A DNA stretch of 32,653 nt from Candidatus Brocadiaceae bacterium (GCA_030018855.1 JASEHG010000003.1:1-32653); one strand, 5' to 3'. Numbered from the stretch's first letter, positions 1 through 9,401 are shown. Numbers and translations: made by a program. Notes: generated from the sequence alone by a model not told the origin.

Positions 1-598
1 GGAGGGGATTTTAAGACGAAGCATCTTGTCTGTATTGAGAAATGCGCAACTGTCAAATCAGCAACTCTCAAGGCAAAACTCGGGTGGATTAAAGAAAGGG
101 TCGGCTGAGATTGGAAAGGCCACTTACAGGGATGAAACAGAAAAAGAACTTTTAGGATTGCTCCTGGCCCACAATGAGTTGATAGGGGAGTACCTACTGG
201 AGGTAGGCCACAATAAGTTTATCCATCAGGCCATTAACCAGTTGGCGGAGAGGGCCTTTGAGATATACAAAGAAAGGGGAAAGGTGACAGAAAAAGACCT
301 TGCCCCCCTTTTTGACGAGGGAGAGGTGGCCAGGGTACTGGCAGACGTTGCCCTGGAAGAGGAGAAAGGGGATTACCGGAGGCATTTTGCGGACTGCCTT
401 AACTTTATGAAACGGCGGGAAAATAGGGAGAAAATAAGTTATACTAAGGGAAGGGCGATAGAATCAAAACCCCATCAGCAAGGGGAGGAAGATAGGCTCC
501 TGCTGGAATTTCATGAGAGGAATAAGGTAAGGGCACGTCAGCTCGTACCCAAAGATAAAACTCGTAGCGGGCAAAGCGAATCTGTCGGAGGTTTATAG
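1..598 (+). CDS. dnaG: DNA primase DnaG, C-terminal part (5' end cut off by the window edge)
   Basis: Frame is open from base 2 to the stop at 598. The helical C-terminal sequence ([28 protein letters not shown]...[13 protein letters not shown]) looks like the DnaB-interacting domain of primases and lies directly upstream of rpoD, as in the classic dnaG-rpoD arrangement. Confidence 0.75.
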   Translation, partial: EGILRRSILSVLRNAQLSNQQLSRQNSGGLKKGSAEIGKATYRDETEKELLGLLLAHNELIGEYLLEVGHNKFIHQAINQLAERAFEIYKERGKVTEKDLAPLFDEGEVARVLADVALEEEKGDYRRHFADCLNFMKRRENREKISYTKGRAIESKPHQQGEEDRLLLEFHERNKVRARQLVPKDKTRSGQSESVGGL

Positions 599-602
599 AT
601 TA

Positions 603-2226
<1,624 letters not shown>

Positions 2227-2249
<23 letters not shown>

Positions 2250-2961
2250 GGCGACCCTCACCAATAGAATGGAGGTCTTAAAACACCTACAGTCCATAGA
2301 TAACAGGCTAATTGAGTTTACAAAAAAGAAGGAGACCTTACTAGCCGCCCTGGAAAAAAGGCGTGCACAGGTCCAACAAAGAAAGGAACTCCTGGCACAA
2401 AAACAAAAGGAATCAAAGGACTTCCAAAAAGAGACAGACGGCAAGGAACTGGAACACAAATGCCTGGAAGAGGAGATAAAGAAATCGAGGGGTAAACTCT
2501 TCCAGATTAAGAACAATAAAGAATACACCGCCCTCCTGTCAGAAGTGGGCAGCAAAGAGGCGGATAAGAGCGTACTGGAGGACGAAATCCTCTCCATGAT
2601 GTCCAAACTGGAAGGACTCCGTGTAGAAGAAAAAGAATTAGAGAAAGAGATTCAGGGGGAAGAAAAGGAGCTCTCGGCGTACGCTGGCTCCGTAGAGGCA
2701 GAGCTAGAGGTCCTGGGAAAAGAGACCCTGGGGCATCAGAAACAATGGAAAGAAAACGCCGATCTCCTTGATAAAGAAGCCCTTACGCAGTACCAAAGGC
2801 TTATTGAAAAAGATGGCCTTGCAGTGGTAGAAGTGCACGGTGAAGACTGTGGTGGATGCAACATGAGGCTAACCCCTCAGACGGTAAACCTCCTGCTCCG
2901 ACACCAGGAGCTGACCCTCTGCAAGAACTGCGGTAAGATTCTATACCTTCCGGAACAGTAG
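2227..2961 (+). CDS. Coiled-coil protein with C-terminal C4-type zinc ribbon (DUF164/CdsZ-like)
   Basis: Long charged coiled coil followed by [37 protein letters not shown]. The ORF overlaps the rpoD end, so the true start could be ATG at 2272. Confidence 0.85.
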
Positions 2962-3030
2962 CCAGTAACAAGTAGCTAGTAGCCATGGAAAAGACCCAAC
3001 CCCTAGCTACTGGCTACTAACTACTAGCTG
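2956..3030. repeat. Imperfect hairpin repeat, family E (AGTAGCCAGTAACAAGTAGCTAG ... CTAGCTACTGGCTACTAACTACTAG)
   Basis: The two halves are imperfect reverse complements. The repeat begins within the last codons and stop of the zinc-ribbon gene. A related inverted piece (GGTACTAACTACTGTTC) occurs at 3739-3755. Confidence 0.65.
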
Positions 3031-3087
3031 CCAGTCAACGCTGGGCAGGGGCAAGCCCTGCCCCTACCAGTTAACCGGGAAGGGGCC
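3031..3087. repeat. Left arm of a long inverted repeat flanking rnpB (continues P1 outward)
   Basis: CCAGTCAACGCTGGGCAGGGGCAAGCCCTGCCCCTACCAGTTAACCGGGAAGGGGCC is nearly the reverse complement of 3625-3680. Confidence 0.9.
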
Positions 3088-3185
3088 AGGTGGCCGCCCG
3101 TCCGTTCCGCCTCAGGCAGAGCGGACGAGAGGAAAGTCCGAGCTCCACAGGGCAAGGTGGTGGATAACGCCCACCGGGACCCCTG

Positions 3186-3270
3186 CTAGGGGTTAGGGAC
3201 TAGGGACCGGGGATTAGAAAAAGAGATTAAAGACCGCTATCCCCTACCCCCTAATCCCTCACCCCTAGTT
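3186..3270. repeat. Family A hairpin repeat inside rnpB, at the position of stem P9
   Basis: ctaggggttagggactaggg...ctaccccctaatccctcacccctag lies between the P8-like ggtggataacgcccacc and the conserved agggaaagtgccacag. Confidence 0.85.
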
Positions 3271-3316
3271 AGGGGGTCTCAGGGAAAGTGCCACAGAAAA
3301 TATACCGCCCGCCTGG

Positions 3317-3387
3317 CTAGGGGGTAGGGAGTAGGGAGTAGGGAAAAAGATTGCTACCCCCTAACCCCTACTCCCTATCCCCTAGTT
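3317..3387. repeat. Family A hairpin repeat inside rnpB, at the position of stem P12
   Basis: ctagggggtagggagtagggagtaggg aaaaagattgctac cccctaacccctactccctatcccctagtt lies between accgcccgcctgg and taggtgggtaagggtgaaa. Confidence 0.87.
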
Positions 3388-3614
3388 AGGTGGGTAAGGG
3401 TGAAAAGGCGGGGGGGCTAATTAAGGCCCCTTAATGTAAGAGCCCACCGCAGTCCTGGTGACAGGGCTGGCACGGCAAACCCCACCTGGAGAAAGGCTAA
3501 ATAGGGAGGGAAGGAAGTGGCCCGCTTCAGGCGAATAGCCGTCCCTCCGGGTAAGCCGCTAATGGAGGTAGTGGGCAACCACTACCCTAGAGTAATGGCC
3601 ACCCTAGACAGGAC

Positions 3615-3635
3615 TCGGCTTATCGGCCCCTTCCC
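3615..3635 (+). repeat. Direct repeat, copy 1 (inside the rnpB 3' end)
   Basis: TCGGCTTATCGGCCCCTTCCC, identical to 5990-6010. Confidence 0.95.
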
Positions 3636-3680
3636 GGTTAACTAGCTGGGCAGGGCTTGCCCCTGCCCAGCGTTGACTGG
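3625..3680. repeat. Right arm of the long inverted repeat flanking rnpB
   Basis: GGCCCCTTCCCGGTTAACTAGCTGGGCAGGGCTTGCCCCTGCCCAGCGTTGACTGG; see 3031-3087. Confidence 0.9.
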
Positions 3681-3808
3681 TAGCCCCTTTAGGTTGCGGC
3701 TACCTAGTAGACAACAGATAGGGGTTGATTTCTTCCTGGGTACTAACTACTGTTCTAGTGGGCAAGTGAAGGACATAAGAATTTTTACACCTGCATTGTT
3801 GCGTCCTA

Positions 3809-4387
3809 CTACTTCATCACAAAAAATCGAAGTATCCCAGATATCATACTTATAAAACCAATACTAGCACCTACAAGCCACTGCCAATGATTTCTAAAGA
3901 ATTTCTTGATGTCTTTTCCCTCTCCCTGCCCTGGCTGGGGTGTTGAGGCCCATTTACCCAAGTATGTTTTCTCCTGTTCGTACATTAAACTACGCGAATG
4001 GTTAAGAACTTCATTCTTGCTGTAATTTTTTGTCTTAAGGACGTTCACCGTCCCAACGAAATCTACAAAGACATCTTCTACCTTTTCTAAATTCCTCCAG
4101 CCTGGCATTGTGTACATTTTGTGCGGAGTTCCCGTTTCTTCAGCATGCATCAGGCAATAGCGAAATTGGGGTATCATCATTTTATCAGTGGAATTGTCCA
4201 ATTCTCTAAGGGACGTCTCAAGCTTGTTCACTACTGCCTCTGCCTCTTTAACTTGTCTCCTGGTTCTCCTTATTCCGAACAGCTCTGGCATGAGGATTAT
4301 GTCTATGGATGGGTTTTCATAACAGCGTGGAAATATGTCCCCCAGAAGAACACCCCTGTACTGTTTTATATATTTTTGAAGTGCCAT
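3809..4387 (-). CDS. Hypothetical protein with a C-terminal transmembrane segment
   Basis: 192-aa ORF in an otherwise empty interval. C-terminal NHWQWLVGASIGFISMISGILRFFVMK is a plausible single TM helix. No family recognised. Confidence 0.65.
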   Translation of the reverse strand: MALQKYIKQYRGVLLGDIFPRCYENPSIDIILMPELFGIRRTRRQVKEAEAVVNKLETSLRELDNSTDKMMIPQFRYCLMHAEETGTPHKMYTMPGWRNLEKVEDVFVDFVGTVNVLKTKNYSKNEVLNHSRSLMYEQEKTYLGKWASTPQPGQGEGKDIKKFFRNHWQWLVGASIGFISMISGILRFFVMK

Positions 4388-4596
4388 AAGGTCTTAAAGT
4401 GAAAACAAGAAAATTCTCTCAGAGTCATCTTAGCCCTGAGTACGTCCTAAACGTTCAACTATGCCCCCCCCTTTTCCTGGGAGGTATAGGGGAGTACAGG
4501 AAAAAATTCAACAGATGTATTTACATAAAAAGGGCTATTGAGTAGGATGGGTTCGTCAAGTCCTGGGCCTCTCTCTTTCCCGTCCAGGAGTAGCGA

Positions 4597-4971
4597 TTAA
4601 ACCGCTATCATCAACTCTATAGCGTCGTAGTCCACACTGGGGGAGACTTCTTTCCTGCCTGTTTTTTCCTTCCTGGTACTCACTAATCCCAGGTTCTGTA
4701 ATATCTCTATGTCCTGTTTAACGTTTTTCATATCCCTGCCTGCCAGTCTGGAGAGATGTCGCATGGTTTTGGGGTGTTGTTTCTTTATCAGGCGTAGGAG
4801 TTCAAGTCTCTTTGAGGTCAGGGCCTTCCTGAATGCCTCTGTATCCTCAAAATAGACCCCTACATGTTTCTTGACACTCTCTCCCCTCTCTATGGCCTTA
4901 CCGGTTTTGACTAAGTCCTGGAGTATCTCTTTGAAACTCTTTATCCCTATCCTTACCCTTTTGACCCTCAC
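4597..4971 (-). CDS. HTH (MarR/HVO_A0114-like) antitoxin, TumA-like
   Basis: Winged-helix segment KRLELLRLIKKQHPKTMRHLSRLAGRDMKNVKQDIEILQNLGLVSTRKE. Overlaps the end of the upstream toxin-like ORF by 4 nt. Confidence 0.75.
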   Translation of the reverse strand: MRVKRVRIGIKSFKEILQDLVKTGKAIERGESVKKHVGVYFEDTEAFRKALTSKRLELLRLIKKQHPKTMRHLSRLAGRDMKNVKQDIEILQNLGLVSTRKEKTGRKEVSPSVDYDAIELMIAV

Positions 4972-5255
4972 AATCTTCCCTCCTTGTATCTCTGAATGTC
5001 TGAGTAAAAATCCTCTGCCAGTTTCTCCAGACCCTCAAACCTGTAAGGTTCTGCCCTATCCCCGTAGTGTCTGTGGTCTCCCCTACCCTCTGCATTATCG
5101 TAGCCTATAATCCGTCTACCCTTCACTACATAGACCAGGGAATACTTATACCAGTGTGGTTTGTCAGGGGCTGTTTTGACCTCCCACATCTTGACCTCTA
5201 TAAGGTTGCCGTCTGTGTCGTACCCCTTATCGTGTCTTATGAGCCTGGCCTTCAA
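4968..5255 (-). CDS. TumE-like toxin (DUF6516 family)
   Basis: MKARLIRHDKGYDTDGNLIEVKMWEVKTAPDKPHWYKYSLVYVVKGRRIIGYDNAEGRGDHRHYGDRAEPYRF matches the remembered DUF6516/TumE pattern (polar, conserved YDN..G.GDHRH). Paired with the HTH gene. Confidence 0.75.
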   Translation of the reverse strand: MKARLIRHDKGYDTDGNLIEVKMWEVKTAPDKPHWYKYSLVYVVKGRRIIGYDNAEGRGDHRHYGDRAEPYRFEGLEKLAEDFYSDIQRYKEGRL

Positions 5256-5264
5256 TGTAGGTAT

Positions 5265-5281
5265 GATACACCTAATGTATC
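5265..5281. promoter_or_regulatory. Candidate operator upstream of the TumE/TumA-like pair
   Basis: GATACA-cctaa-TGTATC perfect 6-bp inverted repeat, 10 nt upstream of the toxin ORF start. Confidence 0.35.
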
Positions 5282-5407
5282 GAGATAATCAACCTAAAAG
5301 TTTATGGCTTCATAAAAAGGCCCTGATGCTACGCAATCCCCCTCTCTTTCCCCATAACGCTTCATAAATAATACACCTGCAAGCTATAATATGTTTAGAG
5401 GCCTTTT

Positions 5408-5920
5408 ATGAGCAGATCGTTTATTCTTTTGCTTGTATTTCTCTTTGGTTGTGCTGCACCTCCCAAGGCAGTAACCCTTTCAGAGGTGACTAGGAGCCCC
5501 GATCTGTATAAAAATGTTTCTGTCCAGTTTGCAGGGCTAGTTAAGGAGAATAACTTTATTGAAAGTCTTTTGTCCCGATGGGAGTTGTTAATAACGGATG
5601 GCCAGACCGAGCTCTACTGCTTTAAGAATGGTTACAATCGTGGCCTCCTGAGTCGTGCGGCCAGACTGGCTGAGGAGGCTAAAGAAGAAGAGGGGACGGT
5701 GACGGTAACGGGGAGGCTAGTCTCACTCCACGGCATCAAAACAGGGCCCAACCTGGAGGTCCAGAGGCTGAGTTATAAAGGTAAGAGTATTAACGTTGAA
5801 ACGGCGGATTATCCCAGCTACTACTATTACGGTCCTAGATACCCCTATTATCCCGGTTACTTTTACAGCCCTCTATACCCCAATTTCTCCCGCCCATTCT
5901 TTCCTCAGAGGCATCGGTAG
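5408..5920 (+). CDS. Small lipoprotein with a Tyr/Pro-rich C-terminal tail
   Basis: MSRSFILLLVFLFGCAAPP signal peptide with lipobox. Tail is YPSYYYYGPRYPYYPGYFYSPLYPNFSRPFF. Confidence 0.8.
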   Translation: MSRSFILLLVFLFGCAAPPKAVTLSEVTRSPDLYKNVSVQFAGLVKENNFIESLLSRWELLITDGQTELYCFKNGYNRGLLSRAARLAEEAKEEEGTVTVTGRLVSLHGIKTGPNLEVQRLSYKGKSINVETADYPSYYYYGPRYPYYPGYFYSPLYPNFSRPFFPQRHR

Positions 5921-5989
5921 TTTAGAAGGAGACGTTAAGGCGGTAGGCCCAGAAAGAAATGCCTTTGTACTGCATAAGGGTTTGCCAGT

Positions 5990-6010
5990 TCGGCTTATCG
6001 GCCCCTTCCC
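5990..6010 (+). repeat. Direct repeat, copy 2: orphan 21-nt copy of the rnpB 3' end
   Basis: TCGGCTTATCGGCCCCTTCCC, identical and in the same orientation as 3615-3635. No other rnpB conserved segment is visible nearby. Confidence 0.93.
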
Positions 6011-6086
6011 TAGACCTTAAACCAACAAGATTTCCATTTAACATCCCGCCCCTAAACTGTTAAAATATTGACTTTAATAAATCTTC

Positions 6087-6105
6087 AGTCCGCCTCAGGC
6101 GGACT
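6087..6105. repeat. Family C palindrome AGTCCGCCTCAGGCGGACT
   Basis: Perfect 8-bp arms around TCA. Related copies at 7258-7272, 11357-11371, 13306-13330 and 14207-14226. Confidence 0.85.
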
Positions 6106-6117
6106 ACCTTAGACACA

Positions 6118-7293
6118 ATGTATATGAAGAGTACTGTATTTTTTATAAGATCAAAGACCGGGGAGGGTCTGGACTCCCTGGCCCAGAAGACCAGGAGGAT
6201 GCTGGAGTCCACCTTAGGTGGACCCACCTCGGGTGAATCTGTCCCCATCAGAAAGGGCGACCTCATCGGGGTAAAGACCACCTTCGGGGAGAAGGGGAAC
6301 ATAGGACACCTGAAGCCGCCGATCGTCAGGGCGGCGGTGGAGTACGTAAGGGCCACTGGCGCAAAACCCTTTGTAGTAGAGACCAATACCCTGTACGTGG
6401 GCCAGAGGAGCAACGCCATTGACCACATCCAGCATGCCTACAACCGGGGTTTTACCCCCGAGGCCATTGGGGCACCAATAGTCATCGCTGACGGCCTCAG
6501 GGGGGAGAATGACTTCTCCATGCCCCTGCCACAACCAGGGTTCAAAGGTCCAAAGGCTCAAGGGTTTAAAGGTCCAGGGTTGACAAAGACGGCCTTTATA
6601 GCTGGGGCGGCCAAGGCGGCCAGCGGCTTCGTCTCCCTCTCCCACGTTACTGGCCACATGCTGACCGGCCTGGGGGCCACGTTAAAGAACATCGGTATGG
6701 GACTGGCCTCCAGGGGCGGCAAACTGGCCATGCACTCGGGGGTCGTACCCAAAATCCTTATGGACAAGTGTAAGGCCTGCGGACTCTGCGCCGAGTTCTG
6801 CCCCGCAGGGGCCATCACCATAAAAGACTACTCCATCATTGACGCCAGGAAATGTATCGGCTGTGGCGAGTGCCTGGCAGTATGTCCCCATGAGGCGGTA
6901 AAGATTTCCTGGGACGAGAATACGGAAAACCTGCAGAAGAAGGTGGCTGAGTACTGTCTGGCCGTCCTTAAAGGGAAGGAAAAGAAGTCCGTCTTCCTCA
7001 ACTTCCTGATACACGTCACGGAACAGTGCGACTGCATGGACAAGGCCTACCCGCCTGCCTTTGAGGATATTGGGATACTGGCCTCCCGCGACCCCGTGGC
7101 CGTAGAACAGGCGGCCGTTGACCTGGTACGGGAGCATGTAAGAGAAGACTTCTTCCACAAGGCCTGGCCCAATATTGACTACACCACCCAGATAGACTAT
7201 GCCCATGAGATTGGGCTAGGGAGTAAGGATTACGAGTTGATAGACATTGGTAGGGCATCCGCCTTAGGCGGACAACGTGCCCCTACAAAGTAG
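6118..7293 (+). CDS. DUF362 domain protein with 2x[4Fe-4S] ferredoxin domain
   Basis: CKACGLCAEFCPAGAI and CIGCGECLAVCPHEAV motifs; DUF362 signature region SLSHVTGHMLTGLGATLKNIGMG. Confidence 0.92.
   Translation: MYMKSTVFFIRSKTGEGLDSLAQKTRRMLESTLGGPTSGESVPIRKGDLIGVKTTFGEKGNIGHLKPPIVRAAVEYVRATGAKPFVVETNTLYVGQRSNAIDHIQHAYNRGFTPEAIGAPIVIADGLRGENDFSMPLPQPGFKGPKAQGFKGPGLTKTAFIAGAAKAASGFVSLSHVTGHMLTGLGATLKNIGMGLASRGGKLAMHSGVVPKILMDKCKACGLCAEFCPAGAITIKDYSIIDARKCIGCGECLAVCPHEAVKISWDENTENLQKKVAEYCLAVLKGKEKKSVFLNFLIHVTEQCDCMDKAYPPAFEDIGILASRDPVAVEQAAVDLVREHVREDFFHKAWPNIDYTTQIDYAHEIGLGSKDYELIDIGRASALGGQRAPTK
7250..7286. repeat. Composite palindrome: family B arms with family C core
   Basis: GTAGGGCA-TCCGCCTTAGGCGGA-CAACGTGCCCCTAC; encodes the last residues of the DUF362 protein (GRASALGGQRAPTK). 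Confidence 0.85.
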
Positions 7294-7337
7294 GATGTAG
7301 GGACAGACCTTTAGGTCTGTTCTGCTTGCTTAGAAAG

Positions 7338-8780
7338 ATGAACCTCACCAATAAAGTCGTAATCATTGGCCTGGATGCCGCCCCTCCTGAACTGGTCTTT
7401 GACCGCTGGCTGGATGAACTGCCCACCATTAAATGGCTCACAGGACACGGGTTATATGGGGAGCTGGAGAGTACCATCCCCTCCATCACCTGCCCCGCCT
7501 GGGCCTCCATGACTACTGGGAAAGACCCTGGACGGCTGGGCATCTACGGCTTCAGGAACCGTACCAGATACGATTACAGTGAGATGGCCTTTGTGGACTC
7601 TAGCTGGGTAAGGGAAGAGACCTTGTGGGATATACTCTCCAGATACGGCCTCAGGTCCATCCTGGTAGGCATACCCCCGAGCTATCCCCCCAAGGCCATT
7701 AACGGCAGGATGGTAAGCTGTTTTATGGCCGGGGACTCACCAGACTATACCTACCCGAGGGAATTCCGTACCGAAGTAGAAGCGCTGACGGGGGGCTACA
7801 TACCAGACGTAAAGGACTTCCGCTCCGGAGACAAAGGCCCTATCCTCAAGACCGTCTACGAGATGACCCAGAGGAGATTTCGCCTGGCAAAGGCCCTCCT
7901 GCAGAGACAGGATTGGGAGCTCTTTATGATGGTGGAGATGGGTACGGATAGGCTCCAGCATGCCTTCTGGAGATACCTTGATGAGGCCCATCCCTCTTAT
8001 TGCCCCGGTACTGAATACGGAGACGCAATACTGGACTATTACAAATATCTTGACAGGGAATTGGGCGAAATCTTGACCCTGATAGAAGGGCGTGCCACCC
8101 TGCTGGTCGTCTCCGACCACGGGGCAAAGAGGATGGAGGGCGGGATATGCGTCAACGAGTGGCTCCTGGCCAACGGTTACCTCAGGCTACTGGAATACCC
8201 GCAGGAGATTACCTCCTTTCAACACCTAAAAGTAGACTGGAGACGTACAGTAGCCTGGGCCCACAGCGGCTACTACGGCAGGGTATTCCTCAACGTAAGA
8301 GGGCGTGAGCCTATGGGCTTACTCCCCCCGCAGGATTACGAAAGGATAAGAAGGGAGCTTGCCCAGGGGCTTGAGGACATCAGAAATGAATGCGGACAAA
8401 GGATAAACACTAGGGCCTTTAGGCCGGAGGATATTTACCCGGAGTGCCGGGGGATTGCGCCCGACCTGCTCGTCTATTTCGGCGACCAATACTATAGGAG
8501 CATAGGCAGTGTGGGCCACAAAAAATTTTGGACCAGGGAGAACGACAACGGTTCCGATGACGCAAACCACTCGCAATATGGTATCTTTGTCTTGTATAAT
8601 GAGGGTTTAATGGATTCCCCCGTAGGGGCACGGCGTGCCGTGCCCTTGAGGAGGAGGCCAGCCATGAACCGTTCTGGTTCAGGGCCAGCCCATATCCTTG
8701 ACGTGGCACCAACGGTGTTAGGATGCATGGGGCTGGAGGTGCCCCTGGATATGAAGGGGAACGCCATAAATCGCAGGTAG
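7338..8780 (+). CDS. Alkaline phosphatase superfamily / type I phosphodiesterase-nucleotide pyrophosphatase-like protein
   Basis: VVIIGLDAAPPELVFDRW..., SITCPAWASMTTGKDPG, LLVVSDHGAKRMEGG, DVAPTVLGCMGLEVPLDMKG. ATG at 7338 preferred over the ORF-track start at 7326. Confidence 0.9.
   Translation: MNLTNKVVIIGLDAAPPELVFDRWLDELPTIKWLTGHGLYGELESTIPSITCPAWASMTTGKDPGRLGIYGFRNRTRYDYSEMAFVDSSWVREETLWDILSRYGLRSILVGIPPSYPPKAINGRMVSCFMAGDSPDYTYPREFRTEVEALTGGYIPDVKDFRSGDKGPILKTVYEMTQRRFRLAKALLQRQDWELFMMVEMGTDRLQHAFWRYLDEAHPSYCPGTEYGDAILDYYKYLDRELGEILTLIEGRATLLVVSDHGAKRMEGGICVNEWLLANGYLRLLEYPQEITSFQHLKVDWRRTVAWAHSGYYGRVFLNVRGREPMGLLPPQDYERIRRELAQGLEDIRNECGQRINTRAFRPEDIYPECRGIAPDLLVYFGDQYYRSIGSVGHKKFWTRENDNGSDDANHSQYGIFVLYNEGLMDSPVGARRAVPLRRRPAMNRSGSGPAHILDVAPTVLGCMGLEVPLDMKGNAINRR
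8622..8650. repeat. Family B palindrome in frame in the AlkP-family CDS
   Basis: GTAGGGGCACGGC-GT-GCCGTGCCCTTGAG read GTA GGG GCA... (VGARRAVPL). Confidence 0.88.
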
Positions 8781-8816
8781 TGATTTAATAAATTTCACCA
8801 AGGAGGTAGACTCGGC

Positions 8817-9401
8817 GTGGAAAAAGTTGAAAATCCGCCATATTATGGGCGGGGTGTAACAATCTGGTTTACAGGGTTACCAAGCTCAGGGAAGACTACC
8901 ATCGCCCACAAGTTGGAGGGAATCCTGAGAGACAGGGGCTGTAAGGTAGAAGTCTTTGACGGAGACGTCATCAGGAAGCACCTCTGCTCAGAGCTGGGCT
9001 TTTCTAAACAGGATAGAGACACGAACATCAAGCGGATTGCCTACGTGTGTAAGCTCATGAGCAGGAATGGTGTGGTGGCCATTGCGGCGGCCATCTCCCC
9101 CTACAGGGAAATCAGGGATTATGCCCGTAAGGAGATAGGGGACTTCCTGGAGGTATACGTAAAGTGTCCCATTGACGTGTGCACAAAGCGAGACGTTAAA
9201 GGACTCTACAAGAAGGCCCTCAACGGGGAGATAAAGGGCTTTACCGGCGTGGACGACCCCTACGAGGAACCTCTCCACCCAGAACTCATCCTGGAAACCC
9301 ACAATGAATCCGTAGAGGACTCCACAAATAAGGTCGTCCAACTCCTGGAGGATAAAGGATACCTCCAGCCAGCCAGGAAGGGCCACCGTTCCTCTCTGTA
9401 G
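8817..9401 (+). CDS. cysC: Adenylylsulfate kinase
   Basis: TIWFTGLPSSGKTTIAHKLEGILRDRGCKVEVFDGDVIRKHLCSELGFSKQDRDTNIKRIAYVCKLMSRNGVVAIAAAISPYREIRDYAR. GTG start with aaGGAGg upstream. Confidence 0.96.
   Translation: MEKVENPPYYGRGVTIWFTGLPSSGKTTIAHKLEGILRDRGCKVEVFDGDVIRKHLCSELGFSKQDRDTNIKRIAYVCKLMSRNGVVAIAAAISPYREIRDYARKEIGDFLEVYVKCPIDVCTKRDVKGLYKKALNGEIKGFTGVDDPYEEPLHPELILETHNESVEDSTNKVVQLLEDKGYLQPARKGHRSSL

Larger units (their letters stand above)
3073..3641 (+). ncRNA. rnpB: RNase P RNA (bacterial class A-like) with enlarged stems
   Basis: Conserved gaggaaagtccgagctccacaggg, agggaaagtgccacagaaaatataccgcc, ggtgggtaagggtgaaa, ggcacggcaaaccccacctggagaaaggctaaatagg and actcggcttatcgg. P1 pairs AACCGGGAAGGGGCC with GGCCCCTTCCCGGTT. 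Confidence 0.96.

Noticed and set aside
3317-3387. TAGGGAGTAGGGAGTAGGG tandem motif as a telomere-like or CRISPR-like array
   Set aside because: It is one arm of a hairpin whose other arm is the CCCTACTCCC complement. There are no regular repeat-spacer units.
3673-3855. 60-aa ORF downstream of rnpB
   Set aside because: Spans inverted-repeat sequence and overlaps the end of the - strand TM-protein gene. No start-site or family support.
5796-6020. 74-aa + strand ORF overlapping the lipoprotein tail
   Set aside because: Alternate frame of the Tyr-rich tail running into the rnpB-derived 21-mer. No independent support.
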